This document shows, in pieces, positions 1-6,903 of a DNA stretch of 64,000 bases; position 1 is the first letter of the stretch; each line of letters starts with the position of its first letter. The notes beneath the pieces were generated by a model. The model saw only the letters and a program-made list of their open reading frames with translations, had not been told where the DNA came from and did no database searches. The translations under genes and the position numbers were made by a program. Source of the DNA: Luteibaculum sp964627445 (GTDB lineage Bacteria; Bacteroidota; Bacteroidia; Flavobacteriales_D; Luteibaculaceae); assembly GCA_964627445.1 (NCBI GenBank), contig CAZVJF010000005.1, positions 62,001 to 126,000 of the forward strand. Direction: 5' to 3'.

Positions 1-676
1 GATGCAGAACATCTTTAACAGGCTTCCATTTTTTTACGCTGGAAAAAGCATCTTGGTAAGATGTTTTTGCATGCGTTGGCGCCGGCCAGTGGATGGAATT
101 ACCTTGCTTTACGAATTGCCCGAAATAACGCTTCCTGGAAGTGTAGGCTCCAAAATCTGCCGCATTTAATATCCTGTAGTCAAAATGGTAGCCAAGATTT
201 TGAATTCTGTTACACCATTTTACGTAGTCAGATCCGTTACGCCTGGATATTGGTTTTCCGTTTTGGTCTAGCGGTCCCCAAGCCATGAATTCCTCTACGT
301 TCTCAATTAAAATAGCATCTGGACCAATGGCTTCCTCATACATAAAAAGGCATTCGGCAAGCGTTCTACTATCGGCTTCACGCGGCAAGCCTCCCTTGGC
401 TTTGGAGAAATTAGTGCACTCCAGACTCGCCCAGATGATCACCTTAGCATTGGGGTGTTTTTTGAGTTCGCGCTTTACCAGAGTCGCGAGTATACGTGGC
501 ACCTTTTTGTTGCGTACATCTTCATTGAGGTGCAGCACATCGGGGTGGTTCGCTTTATGGGAAGCAATAGCAGTATCATCATGATTAACACAGGCGATTA
601 CCTTAACTCCTGGCACTTGACTAGCACCGGTGGTTAGGCCTCCTGCTCCGCAGAATAGGTCGATCAAGAGTATCAT
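1..676 (-). CDS. C5 DNA cytosine methyltransferase, partial (C-terminus beyond base 1)
   Basis: About 225 codons are open from ATG at 676 to the window edge. Motif I (SAM binding) is DLFCGAGG at residues 6-13 and motif VI is ENV at about 125-127. At the place of catalytic motif IV the protein reads SLECTNFS (Cys87) instead of the common PCQ-FS, so the cysteine is kept in a different setting. The later recognition domain is off the window. The ATG overlaps the stop of the DUF3820 gene (ATGA), showing translational coupling at the end of the early operon. In phages such enzymes usually modify the genome against host restriction; the target sequence cannot be read here. Confidence 0.85.
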   Translation of the reverse strand, partial: MILLIDLFCGAGGLTTGASQVPGVKVIACVNHDDTAIASHKANHPDVLHLNEDVRNKKVPRILATLVKRELKKHPNAKVIIWASLECTNFSKAKGGLPREADSRTLAECLFMYEEAIGPDAILIENVEEFMAWGPLDQNGKPISRRNGSDYVKWCNRIQNLGYHFDYRILNAADFGAYTSRKRYFGQFVKQGNSIHWPAPTHAKTSYQDAFSSVKKWKPVKDVLH

Positions 677-870
677 CTTGAGTTTTTTAGTTCTGAATTC
701 AACACATCTAAGTTTTCATGGATATACCATCTAACCTCGGGGGTACACTTGTTTTCATCGTACAACCAAAGCAGGTAGCGAGCCGGGACTTCCTCCATAG
801 GTTTGCCTTTGTGCTTACCAAAGGGCATCGGGCTTTCATCGGTTAATATCACTGGTAGTTTTTTGCTCAT
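673..870 (-). CDS. DUF3820 family small protein
   Basis: A 65-aa protein with the DUF3820 signature PFGKHKGKPMEEVPARYL at about residues 16-33, followed by a conserved LLWLYDE segment. The family is common in phages and beside DNA-processing genes, but its biochemical role is not established. The start overlaps the end of the DnaC-like gene by 4 bp and its stop overlaps the methyltransferase start, so the three genes are translated as a coupled unit. Family assignment is by motif only. Confidence 0.75.
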   Translation of the reverse strand: MSKKLPVILTDESPMPFGKHKGKPMEEVPARYLLWLYDENKCTPEVRWYIHENLDVLNSELKNSR

Positions 871-1697
871 GCCCTCAAACTTTTAGCGCCTTCATCGAAG
901 GCCACCAGGTTGAACATTTGCTTAAACCTATCTGCTACACGCTCACCATAGCGCTCTGCAATTTGCCGGGCCGAGAGGTTGGTAATTACGTGGGTGCAGT
1001 TGAATGGAAGGTTGTTCTGGTAGCGCAACAGGAATATCCGTTCCATGATGTTGATCTTCCCAAAATCGTTCTGATCATCTTCGGTACCCAGATCATCAAA
1101 GCACACCCCTATCCCTTGATGGGTACCCACAGAACGCTCCAAGGGCGTTTTTTGGGAAAACAGATTGCCGTACTTGTAGATGAATTTCTGCTTTACATCG
1201 CTCCCTGCTTGTTGAGAGAACTTGCTTACCAAGTCGTTCACGTCTACAAGCCGGTAGGGTTGGTAGGTGTTGGTCTGAAAAAGGCGCATCAAGGTGGTTT
1301 TCCCTACCCCTACATTACCCCATATCAGTATTCCTTTTTCTAGGCTGTAATTTTCGCCCTGTTGCTCGAACTCCCCGCTGCCTGTGAAGTACATCGCCAA
1401 CACGTTCAATATGTCGTCAAAGTGGCCGTTAGGGGTGTAATTGGGTACAGAGCGAACCAATGAATCCTTGCACATCTTTATGAGCTGCTCCTTGGTGGGA
1501 TTGGGGTACACCGGAGGTTGGTTAATGGCCTTCTGGTACTCTCGGTTGCGTTTGGCTCCCAGTGCGGCCCGCAAAGCGGTGTTAATGGCTTTTTGCTTCT
1601 CTTCCTCGGTGAGGGTAACCTTCTCGATGTCGAAATCAGAAGCTGCCGAAACCATCCTTTGCAGGCTCGAGCCTATGTTGAGATTTTGCGTTTGCAT
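867..1697 (-). CDS. DnaC/IstB-like replicative helicase loader ATPase
   Basis: A 276-aa AAA+ protein. Walker A is GNVGVGKT at residues 127-134, Walker B is VCFDDLGTE at about 198-206, and a C-terminal segment NLSARQIAERYGERVADR resembles the sensor/arginine region of DnaC-type loaders. It probably places a replicative helicase at the phage origin together with the initiator encoded just upstream, whose gene it overlaps by 62 bp. A CAACAAATCA leader lies 8 nt before the ATG, inside the upstream gene. No helicase gene is visible, so the phage may use the host DnaB or encode one further left. Confidence 0.85.
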   Translation of the reverse strand: MQTQNLNIGSSLQRMVSAASDFDIEKVTLTEEEKQKAINTALRAALGAKRNREYQKAINQPPVYPNPTKEQLIKMCKDSLVRSVPNYTPNGHFDDILNVLAMYFTGSGEFEQQGENYSLEKGILIWGNVGVGKTTLMRLFQTNTYQPYRLVDVNDLVSKFSQQAGSDVKQKFIYKYGNLFSQKTPLERSVGTHQGIGVCFDDLGTEDDQNDFGKINIMERIFLLRYQNNLPFNCTHVITNLSARQIAERYGERVADRFKQMFNLVAFDEGAKSLRA

Positions 1698-2466
1698 GGG
1701 TTTTGTGATTTGTTGATTGATTTGCTAGTGGGATATGCGGAATGGTGTTGAGCAGTTTACTCTTCCAGTTTTTTACCGGGCGGCCGTTACCGTCTTTCCA
1801 GTTGTTTTCCTTCCAGGCGAGGTATTTGTTTTTGATGGCCAGCTGGTTGAGTTTAGCCTCACCGCAGTTTTCGTTGGCGTAAGCAACAAAGTCCTCGAGA
1901 GATGGGATTTCTTCCTTCTTTTCCCCCACACCCCTTTTATTTTTTTCATTACTATCTTCATTTGAATCTGAAATTGAATTTGCATTTGCATATATGCTTA
2001 AGCATTGCTTAAGCAACCCTTGCAGGGTATGCCCGTAGTCTTGGTTGTTTTTTTGAATTACGGAGATGAGTTTTTCCTTTCCATAGTCTTCATAGACCCA
2101 TTTTTTCAAGTGATCAAAATCCTTTTTCTTGAGTTCCTTTTTCGCGTGTTTCCAGAACTGGCCTATGATTCCGTTATGTGATTGCTTCTCGGAATATGCT
2201 TTGCGCTCGCTTATAACATCGCTTAACTTCTGGTTGTACCAACCCTTATCGCATCGCTTAAACTTTGCTTCAAGGGTCGCTTTAAGGGTCGCTTCGTCCA
2301 CCCCGCTGCAGTACATCATCAATCGTTTAATATTGTCTGGAATAAAACCTCCATTTTGATGTTGATATATCATCAAATCGACATAACAAGCTCGCTCCTC
2401 TGGAAGCATCATTCGTGTTCCTTCATAGAATTCTTTAGAGTAAAAAAGGAAAGCTGGGTCCTTCAT
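1636..2466 (-). CDS. Replication initiator-like protein (DUF1376/replisome-organiser type)
   Basis: A 276-aa protein. The N-terminus (DPAFLFYSKEFYEGTRMMLP) matches the style of DUF1376 and phage replisome-organiser proteins, which begin with a FLFY-x-DF-type segment and a winged helix. The middle is lysine-rich, and the C-terminal part (about 190-245) resembles the helical tail of DnaD-like initiators. It lies directly before a DnaC-like loader, the usual initiator-loader pairing in phages. Its ATG overlaps the HNH gene stop by 4 bp. An origin may lie within or near this gene, but no iterons were picked out by eye. Confidence 0.65.
   Translation of the reverse strand: MKDPAFLFYSKEFYEGTRMMLPEERACYVDLMIYQHQNGGFIPDNIKRLMMYCSGVDEATLKATLEAKFKRCDKGWYNQKLSDVISERKAYSEKQSHNGIIGQFWKHAKKELKKKDFDHLKKWVYEDYGKEKLISVIQKNNQDYGHTLQGLLKQCLSIYANANSISDSNEDSNEKNKRGVGEKKEEIPSLEDFVAYANENCGEAKLNQLAIKNKYLAWKENNWKDGNGRPVKNWKSKLLNTIPHIPLANQSTNHKTHANAKSQHRLEPAKDGFGSF
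1706..1715 (-). promoter_or_regulatory. CAACAAATCA leader motif before the helicase loader
   Basis: One of six exact copies of CAACAAATCA on the minus strand within the early operon. It sits 8 nt before the ATG at 1697, although here it is also coding sequence of the upstream initiator gene. Similar copies precede the starts at 5846 and 6260. A role in start-site recognition in place of a Shine-Dalgarno sequence is inferred. Confidence 0.4.
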
Positions 2467-2900
2467 TTCTTGCGCGGTAATTCGTACTTGTTAAACAATT
2501 GGGTAATGCGCTTTCCGTAGTTAATTTTCTCCTGACTACGGGTACGCTTCATGCACTCTGCCCGGGTTATCTCTTCCAGATTTTCAATGGCGCAGTCCAG
2601 AGTATCCCCGTTCTTAAAGACTATGAAGTTGCCCTTCTTAACTTCACCGTGCACCTGCTTCCAAAGCCATATATGCTTTAGCTGCCAATTACCCCGGTAT
2701 TTGATGTACCAGTAATGCTTGCCGTTTTTTTCACGGATGTTTTCCGCAAACTCTCCGTCCTTATTCCACGGTACGTGGCCATGGGTAAACTTGTGGCGGT
2801 TTTCAATATTTCTACTCACCGTGTTTCCACGGCTAAAGCGGCCCTTTTTGTCTCTATCTACTTGGGGCCTATTGGGTATGTTAAGCAGGTGTCCTGGCAT
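2463..2900 (-). CDS. HNH homing-type endonuclease
   Basis: An HNH_3-like protein of 145 aa. The core runs KHIWLWKQVHGEVKKG, then NFIVFKNGDTLDCAIENLE, giving the His and Asn residues of the fold and the typical 'kNGdtlDcriENLe' block. The upstream ATG at 2924 lies inside a terminator hairpin, so the ATG at 2900 (MPGHLLN) is preferred. Free-standing HNH genes of this kind move between phage genomes. It sits between the recombination genes and the replication genes, and its stop overlaps the initiator start. Confidence 0.75.
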   Translation of the reverse strand: MPGHLLNIPNRPQVDRDKKGRFSRGNTVSRNIENRHKFTHGHVPWNKDGEFAENIREKNGKHYWYIKYRGNWQLKHIWLWKQVHGEVKKGNFIVFKNGDTLDCAIENLEEITRAECMKRTRSQEKINYGKRITQLFNKYELPRKK

Positions 2901-2909
2901 CGAGTGTTG

Positions 2910-2934
2910 AAAAAAGCCCCCCATGTAGGGGGCC
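2910..2934 (-). terminator. Rho-independent terminator after the RecE-like gene
   Basis: On the minus strand a GCCCCC/GGGGGC stem with a six-base loop is followed by six T residues. It begins right after the stop codon of the RecE-like gene (2940) and separates the recombination genes from the HNH/replication genes. Confidence 0.7.
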
Positions 2935-2939
2935 GTTCG

Positions 2940-4145
2940 TTAAATACTTGTATCTAGCTCTTTTCCTATCCATCCGGGAAAGCGAGGCGCTATTAGGCCC
3001 ATATTTCCTTCCTCAGCAAGGGCATCAAAACCCAACGGTTTCTTACCCCTTTCGATGTCTCTGATTTTATCCAGCCCCAACTCCATTTCATGGCGCGAGA
3101 GTTCCATATCTGCATCATCCAGAATTAGCACCGCTGGGAGGTATGGTGGAACCGTTTGCAGCATCACCATAATGGTGGTATCAAACTTGCGGCCCGTCAC
3201 CTTACTTACTACACGCTGGTAAGCCGCTTCCTTTACATGATATTTCAGCTTGGCTGCATCATACAGATACTTATCAATGGTTTCAGCCCGGGTAGTTTTG
3301 AATGAGACAACCGCGTTCACGCCTATATTTTCCTCAAAAAGCAGTGCATCTGGACGTACATGTAAGTCCAGGCCATACTCTTCATCAGTATGATAGAAGG
3401 AACACTCGTTAAGGGATCCGGATAAAAGCAATGGAAGCATGCCACCAGCATATTGCTCATAATTCCGCTTAATGAGATCGATGATGATCTTGTGTTTTTC
3501 ATCGATCATCGTGAAAGGATTCGCCTGTTTTAGATCGGACAAATAGGTTTTCTTGTCTGAAATCTTCATGTCGTCAATCTCTTCGAACATGGGGATATCC
3601 TCTCTGCTAGGTATAACACCCCGCTCAACTGCCAGCAAAAGCAGCTTCTGGTAAAAATCGATTAGGCTATTTACCCCATCATGCGAAGCCAAGGAAAATG
3701 TGGGCTCCACATGTACTCGCTCGAATAGGTCCGGCTCTAAAAATGCCATGTGGGCGAAAGTGCCCAGGTCAAAATGACTTTGATCCTTGAACTTATCCAG
3801 TTTACTCTTTTCGGTGGACTTGTTGAAGATGTAGTGAATATCGGAGCGGTTGATTTCACAGATATCACCAGAGGATATACAGTCGCTGGACAAATAGTCC
3901 TCCATGGGTTCCTCCTGGCATAATCCATTTACCGAGAGTTCTGCAGGGGTAACTTTTACAATACGCTGCCTTGTTTGCAAGGCATTAACAATCTTACGGA
4001 TTTTGGTGTCCGTATTGCTGTTTTCCTTGGGGTAAGCGTTGCCAGATTGTACCCGCACCCGCTTCATTTCGGCAGGGGTAGGAAGCGCACCGAAATCCAT
4101 CGGTGCAACTCCTAGTTCCTCTAAACTGCTACTTATTTGGGTCAT
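2940..4145 (-). CDS. RecE/ExoVIII-like PD-(D/E)XK exonuclease
   Basis: A 401-aa protein of the PDDEXK exodeoxyribonuclease VIII-like family. An N-terminal segment (SRSDIHYIF-like, FDLGTFAHMAFLEPDLF) matches the family, and the nuclease core shows VRPDALLF followed by AVVSFKTT and an AAYQRVV segment (the QxxxY-like helix). In the usual motif the residue two before the Lys is acidic (DxK/ExK); here it is Ser (SFK), so activity may be altered. The protein would resect dsDNA for single-strand annealing recombination. It follows a coiled-coil protein with a 17-bp overlap, as RecE genes often follow DUF1351-type genes. Confidence 0.75.
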   Translation of the reverse strand: MTQISSSLEELGVAPMDFGALPTPAEMKRVRVQSGNAYPKENSNTDTKIRKIVNALQTRQRIVKVTPAELSVNGLCQEEPMEDYLSSDCISSGDICEINRSDIHYIFNKSTEKSKLDKFKDQSHFDLGTFAHMAFLEPDLFERVHVEPTFSLASHDGVNSLIDFYQKLLLLAVERGVIPSREDIPMFEEIDDMKISDKKTYLSDLKQANPFTMIDEKHKIIIDLIKRNYEQYAGGMLPLLLSGSLNECSFYHTDEEYGLDLHVRPDALLFEENIGVNAVVSFKTTRAETIDKYLYDAAKLKYHVKEAAYQRVVSKVTGRKFDTTIMVMLQTVPPYLPAVLILDDADMELSRHEMELGLDKIRDIERGKKPLGFDALAEEGNMGLIAPRFPGWIGKELDTSI

Positions 4146-5046
4146 AATACAGCTGGTTTAAAGTTTTTTTCAATTCCGACTTGTACTCCTTCATCAAGCT
4201 ATTCGCTTGGTCCATAAACTGGGCTGAAGAGGGACTAGTTAATTCTGGTTTGCTTGGAAGCTCTATTGAGTTGATCCACAGCTCCAGTTGGTCCCGCTCA
4301 GGTTTTAAGCGAAGAATTTTTTCTTCTCGTTCCTTTTTCGCCTTTTCCTCACGAATCTTGAGCTCCTTTTCCTGCCGTTCTCGGTCTATTTTTTGTTGCT
4401 GTTCTGCTAACTCCTGCTCTCTCTTTCGCAACTCAGCTTCCTTTCTGTCCTGGGCTTCCCTCTGCTGCTTTAAGAGTTTTTCCTCTTCCGCTCTTTTTCG
4501 CTCTGCTTCCTCTTCTTGCTGTTTTTTTAGAATTGCTTGTTGTTCACCCTTCTGCAACATTTCAGAAAAATCAGAGTCTGAGAATTTCTCTATGTCAGAT
4601 GGTGAAATCGACAAAGATCCTAGCACATAATCATTGCCATTAAATGAAAAGCCTAGATTAAAAAGCGATTGAATTCGGTCGTTTACACGTTTTTGCTTTT
4701 TCTGTTCTCGCTCTTCTTTCAATCGCTGCTTTTCTGCATCTATCAATGATTTTTGCTCGGAAAGGTGGTCTTCAATGGGCAGTATTAAGCCGGTAATACG
4801 CTTCGCCTCATCATTTACTGTTCTTTGCCACTTTAGCGGTATTTCGTTAAGCTCCTTACGCTTTTTTTCAACAGCTATTCTTTTGGACTTCACCTCTCGA
4901 AGTGCAGATTGTACCACTTGGTAACCATCCTTATCATCGATACCATTGACTTTAAGAGGCATATATTGGTCTCGCAATTCAGCTATTGCCTCGTCTGTAG
5001 TAGGAAATTTCTTAATCTCCTCCTGTACTAAAATATCAGCAGTCAT
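4129..5046 (-). CDS. Coiled-coil protein of the DUF1351-like recombination-associated type
   Basis: A 305-aa protein. The N-terminal 120 residues contain a helical segment with conserved-looking KSKRIAVEKKRKELNEIPLKW, as in DUF1351-type phage proteins. Residues about 170-255 are an almost continuous Glu/Lys/Arg/Gln coiled coil. Such proteins are commonly found next to RecE/RecT or ERF genes, but the function is unproven. Its start abuts the stop of the upstream gene and its end overlaps the RecE-like gene by 17 bp, so it is part of a coupled recombination unit. Confidence 0.6.
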   Translation of the reverse strand: MTADILVQEEIKKFPTTDEAIAELRDQYMPLKVNGIDDKDGYQVVQSALREVKSKRIAVEKKRKELNEIPLKWQRTVNDEAKRITGLILPIEDHLSEQKSLIDAEKQRLKEEREQKKQKRVNDRIQSLFNLGFSFNGNDYVLGSLSISPSDIEKFSDSDFSEMLQKGEQQAILKKQQEEEAERKRAEEEKLLKQQREAQDRKEAELRKREQELAEQQQKIDRERQEKELKIREEKAKKEREEKILRLKPERDQLELWINSIELPSKPELTSPSSAQFMDQANSLMKEYKSELKKTLNQLYYDPNK

Positions 5047-5459
5047 TACTCCTCCCCTCCTTCCTGTGTCAACACAAACACTTCGAAAAGATTCGTACTT
5101 CCCGCTGTACTCTTATTCTTTTTCTTGCCTTGGTAGACAATTTCAACCGGAGTACCAGCCTCAAGAGGCGATAATGCATCAATTAGCACCTTCTGTGCGG
5201 AGAGAAATACCTCCATGCGGTTTTGGAGTATAGCGCAGCGCACTGCCTCGCCCTCATCGTTGGGTATTTCCTTAAAGCCGAGGAAAAAACAGATCTCCGG
5301 CTCATCCTCCCGTTTTGCCCACTCCTCTTGAGTTCTGTAACCAACGGTGGTTTTAAAACCACGCTTTAAGCCATCTAGATTACGTAGCTGAGCCTGTGAT
5401 TTTAGCGATAACTCAACGTTAACGGTTGCACTGTTTTCATTTTGATTTGTTGTCTCCAT
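5046..5459 (-). CDS. Early phage protein of unknown function, possible single-strand DNA-binding role
   Basis: A 137-aa acidic protein that I do not recognise. It looks mostly beta-stranded, with segments EICFFLGFKEIPND, GTPVEIVYQGKKKNK and LFEVFVLTQEGG, which would suit an OB-like fold. Its place directly upstream of the coiled-coil/RecE-like pair is where phages often encode a single-strand annealing or single-strand binding protein, but there is no decisive motif. The ATG at 5459 is followed within the coding sequence by a copy of the CAACAAATCA motif; more copies occur upstream. Confidence 0.5.
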   Translation of the reverse strand: METTNQNENSATVNVELSLKSQAQLRNLDGLKRGFKTTVGYRTQEEWAKREDEPEICFFLGFKEIPNDEGEAVRCAILQNRMEVFLSAQKVLIDALSPLEAGTPVEIVYQGKKKNKSTAGSTNLFEVFVLTQEGGEE

Positions 5460-5490
5460 GATGTTTGTTGGATTTGATTTACTTTTGCTT

Positions 5491-5528
5491 TGATTTGTTG
5501 TCCCTCCTCAATGGGGACTGATTTGTTG
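5491..5528 (-). promoter_or_regulatory. Two copies of the CAACAAATCA leader motif
   Basis: Exact copies occupy 5491-5500 and 5519-5528 in the gap between the genes starting at 5459 and ending at 5541. A GAGGAGGGA purine-rich stretch lies between them. Together they form the longest untranslated leader in the early operon and may act in translation initiation or as a protein-binding site on the transcript. Confidence 0.35.
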
Positions 5529-5531
5529 ATG

Positions 5532-5563
5532 AAAACCCGGTTATTTAGCGATGGCCGGGTTTT
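5532..5563 (-). terminator. Hairpin overlapping the end of the 101-aa gene
   Basis: A 9-bp perfect stem (AAAACCCGG with CCGGGTTTT) has a 14-base loop that contains the TAA stop codon at 5541. Only four T residues follow on the minus strand, so it may be a weak terminator or an attenuator inside the early operon. Confidence 0.45.
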
Positions 5564-5846
5564 TACTTTTGGGCTCTGCCCAAGTTTCCCGTACCACATA
5601 TTCTTTGGTGGCCAGGTGAACCTCCACGTTCTTTAAAGTGATACTGGTCCAGATTTCTGGAACATCTTTGGTTGGATGAAACAGAAGGGCTTTGTGCAAT
5701 ACCGAGGCCATTTCCACCTCGGAGCGCTCCAATCCTTTAAATTCCATTTTTACCTTTTCGGGTGGAGGACAGCCTCGTTCCTCCAGCCAGCGGTTAAGCT
5801 TTACTGCAGATAGCAGTATGTTGTCTACTTTGCTCATGCTTCTCAT
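5541..5846 (-). CDS. Hypothetical early phage protein, 101 aa
   Basis: Not recognised. The protein reads as a small mixed alpha/beta domain: an N-terminal helix with LLSAVKLNRWLEERGCPPP, a central segment VEMASVLHKALLFHP and a C-terminal beta region ITLKNVEVHLATKEYVVRETW. The start could be the ATG at 5846 or the one at 5837 (MSKVDN). A CAACAAATCA motif lies 4 nt before the first ATG. The coding frame ends in the loop of a hairpin. It belongs to the leftward early operon. Confidence 0.55.
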   Translation of the reverse strand: MRSMSKVDNILLSAVKLNRWLEERGCPPPEKVKMEFKGLERSEVEMASVLHKALLFHPTKDVPEIWTSITLKNVEVHLATKEYVVRETWAEPKSKNPAIAK

Positions 5847-5850
5847 TGTT

Positions 5851-5860
5851 TGATTTGTTG
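5851..5860 (-). promoter_or_regulatory. CAACAAATCA leader motif before the 101-aa gene
   Basis: An exact copy 4 nt upstream of the ATG at 5846, next to the stop codon of the 50-aa gene. No classical Shine-Dalgarno sequence is present at this start. Confidence 0.4.
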
Positions 5861-5862
5861 AT

Positions 5863-6015
5863 TTATAGCTCGTTGTCTCTCATTCGGTCAAAGTCCATAT
5901 CATCGGGATCTGGCCCCTCGTATTCGTCCTCCTCTTCCTGATCCAGATAATCATCGATCTCCTGTTCTCTGATACGGTCTAGCTGCCACTGTTGGCTTTC
6001 AGATAGTTCTTTCAT
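5863..6015 (-). CDS. Small acidic phage protein, 50 aa
   Basis: An open frame of 50 codons from ATG at 6015 to TAA at 5863. The product begins MKELSESQQWQLDRIREQ and then becomes very acidic (DDYLDQEEEDEYEG, DPDDMDFD). The start overlaps the stop of the upstream gene by 4 bp (ATGA), which supports translation. Strong negative charge over most of the length is reminiscent of DNA-mimic or inhibitor proteins of phages, but that is inference only. Confidence 0.55.
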   Translation of the reverse strand: MKELSESQQWQLDRIREQEIDDYLDQEEEDEYEGPDPDDMDFDRMRDNEL

Positions 6016-6260
6016 AACCTTGGGTTTAACTGTTTGAATAATCTGCTGCGCTCCATCATAGTTGCTTTTGAGATCTTTAAAGGACCGTGCTCTCTGCGCA
6101 CATAGGTTCCCAGCAACTGGCTATCCCATACCAACACAGAACCGGTTTTCCGTGGATTGCAGAGCGGCCGTAAAGGCTTCTTGCGCGGGATAAATTGATC
6201 CTTGCGAGGAGGTTGTTGGTCTGCACCAGGCAGAAAGCGTCTAAAGTGGTATTTGCTCAT
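6012..6260 (-). CDS. Basic early phage protein, 82 aa
   Basis: Not recognised. The chosen ATG at 6260 (MSKYHFRRFLPG) overlaps the TAA of the upstream gene (TAATG) and has a CAACAAATCA motif 7 nt before it; a longer open frame reaching 6311 is less likely. The protein is rich in Arg, Lys and Pro (FIPRKKPLRPLCNPRKTG) and ends in a basic helical segment, which suggests nucleic-acid contact. It is followed by a coupled acidic 50-aa protein, so a basic/acidic pair is made from adjacent genes. Confidence 0.55.
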   Translation of the reverse strand: MSKYHFRRFLPGADQQPPRKDQFIPRKKPLRPLCNPRKTGSVLVWDSQLLGTYVRREHGPLKISKATMMERSRLFKQLNPRL

Positions 6261-6553
6261 TATGGATTGATTTGTTGATTGCGTTTGTATTGGATAAGCT
6301 CTGCGAGGCAAAAAGTGAGATCGCGGTTCTGTCTGCTGGGATTTAGTTTCCCGTCCTTCACCAAGCGGTTAAGGGAGCTTTTGGAGCACCCAAGCACCTC
6401 ACACGCCTCCTTGCTTTTTACCCACCTTGCTGGGTTGCCGAGATTGGCTATTTCGCGAGTTATGGTTTGCTGAAAACCATTAAGAAGCTCCTTAATCTGG
6501 CTGCCTTGCAGCACCACCACCGCATTGTCGGGTATGTTATTAAGCTGCTGCAT
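6260..6553 (-). CDS. HTH_17/excisionase-like DNA-binding protein
   Basis: A 97-aa protein. The C-terminal half holds a MerR-like winged helix: RWVKSKEACEVLGCSKSSL, then LNRLVKDGKLNPSR and a LAELIQYK helix, typical of helix-turn-helix 17 and excisionase-type proteins. The N-terminal half (QGSQIKELLNGFQQTITREI) looks like a short coiled coil for dimerisation. The ATG at 6553 overlaps the upstream gene by 14 bp; an upstream alternative at 6610 adds an unlikely leader. As one of the first early genes it may be a phage regulator or excisionase. Confidence 0.7.
   Translation of the reverse strand: MQQLNNIPDNAVVVLQGSQIKELLNGFQQTITREIANLGNPARWVKSKEACEVLGCSKSSLNRLVKDGKLNPSRQNRDLTFCLAELIQYKRNQQINP
6268..6277 (-). 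promoter_or_regulatory. CAACAAATCA leader motif before the 82-aa gene
   Basis: An exact copy 7 nt before the ATG at 6260. It lies inside the 3' coding region of the HTH gene and is part of the set of six copies in this operon. Confidence 0.4.
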
Positions 6554-6806
6554 CGTTGGCCTCCTTCTCTTTTTTAAGCTCGTGGTACCACTTGCGCAGG
6601 GCACAAACAAGCGTTTCGTCTGCGCTTCTACTGTTCATGACATCGGTAAGCAAGCGGGCGTTTTTTCTGTTGTCCAGCTCTGGAAATCGTTTAAAAAACT
6701 CGGGTTGGTATTTATCGGGAAACACCCCTTCCAGCTTCATGTCCAACACCTCACGTTTAAGGAGCATAGTTCTCTTGCTGGGTTCTATGTTCGGGTCATG
6801 TCTCAT
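6540..6806 (-). CDS. First early-operon gene, hypothetical 88-aa protein
   Basis: Not recognised. A charged, probably helical protein (LLKREVLDMKLEGVFPDKYQ; CALRKWYHELKKEKE). It is the first gene after the predicted early promoter and operator array, the position of cro-like or other immediate-early genes in many phages, but no helix-turn-helix is evident. Its end overlaps the start of the HTH_17 gene by 14 bp. Confidence 0.55.
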   Translation of the reverse strand: MRHDPNIEPSKRTMLLKREVLDMKLEGVFPDKYQPEFFKRFPELDNRKNARLLTDVMNSRSADETLVCALRKWYHELKKEKEANDAAA

Positions 6807-6837
6807 TTTTTTGCCTTTTCTTTGTCTTTGTACAAGG

Positions 6838-6868
6838 CAAATGTAAGTGACGTTTGTAAGTTACGCAA
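6838..6868 (-). promoter_or_regulatory. Predicted early promoter (Bacteroidota type)
   Basis: On the minus strand TACATTTG (6845-6838) matches the Bacteroidota -7 element TAnnTTTG exactly, and a TTG at 6868-6866 lies 20 nt upstream as the -33 element. It points at the early gene starting at 6806 and is covered by the operator-like repeats. Confidence 0.65.
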
Positions 6869-6878
6869 GTATCTGACG
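6843..6878. promoter_or_regulatory. Operator-like array, three repeats of 13-bp period
   Basis: The repeats are GTAAGTGACG (6843-6852), GTAAGTTACG (6856-6865) and GTATCTGACG (6869-6878). The middle one contains the palindrome GTAAGTTAC. They span the -33 to -7 region of the early promoter and end 25 bp before the repressor start, as expected for operators bound by the repressor to silence early genes and tune its own expression. A similar GTCAGTTAC lies inside the repressor gene at 7126-7134. Confidence 0.6.
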
Positions 6879-6903
6879 CATTATTTGCTGCAATATTTTT
6901 TAT

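Noticed and set aside
285..637. Plus-strand frames in the first 700 bases
   Set aside because: The opposite strand encodes a recognisable C5 methyltransferase through the whole stretch.
918..1343. Long plus-strand frame opposite the helicase loader
   Set aside because: The minus-strand frame has intact Walker A and B motifs; the plus-strand peptide shows no family features.
4181..4630. Ser/Phe/Arg-rich plus-strand frame
   Set aside because: It is the antisense of the Glu/Lys coiled coil, which always creates Ser/Phe/Leu-rich reverse frames.
5402..5599. 65-aa frame on the minus strand across the gap before 5459
   Set aside because: It overlaps two better-supported genes in another frame, and its peptide is formed mainly from the repeated CAACAAATCA leader and a hairpin.
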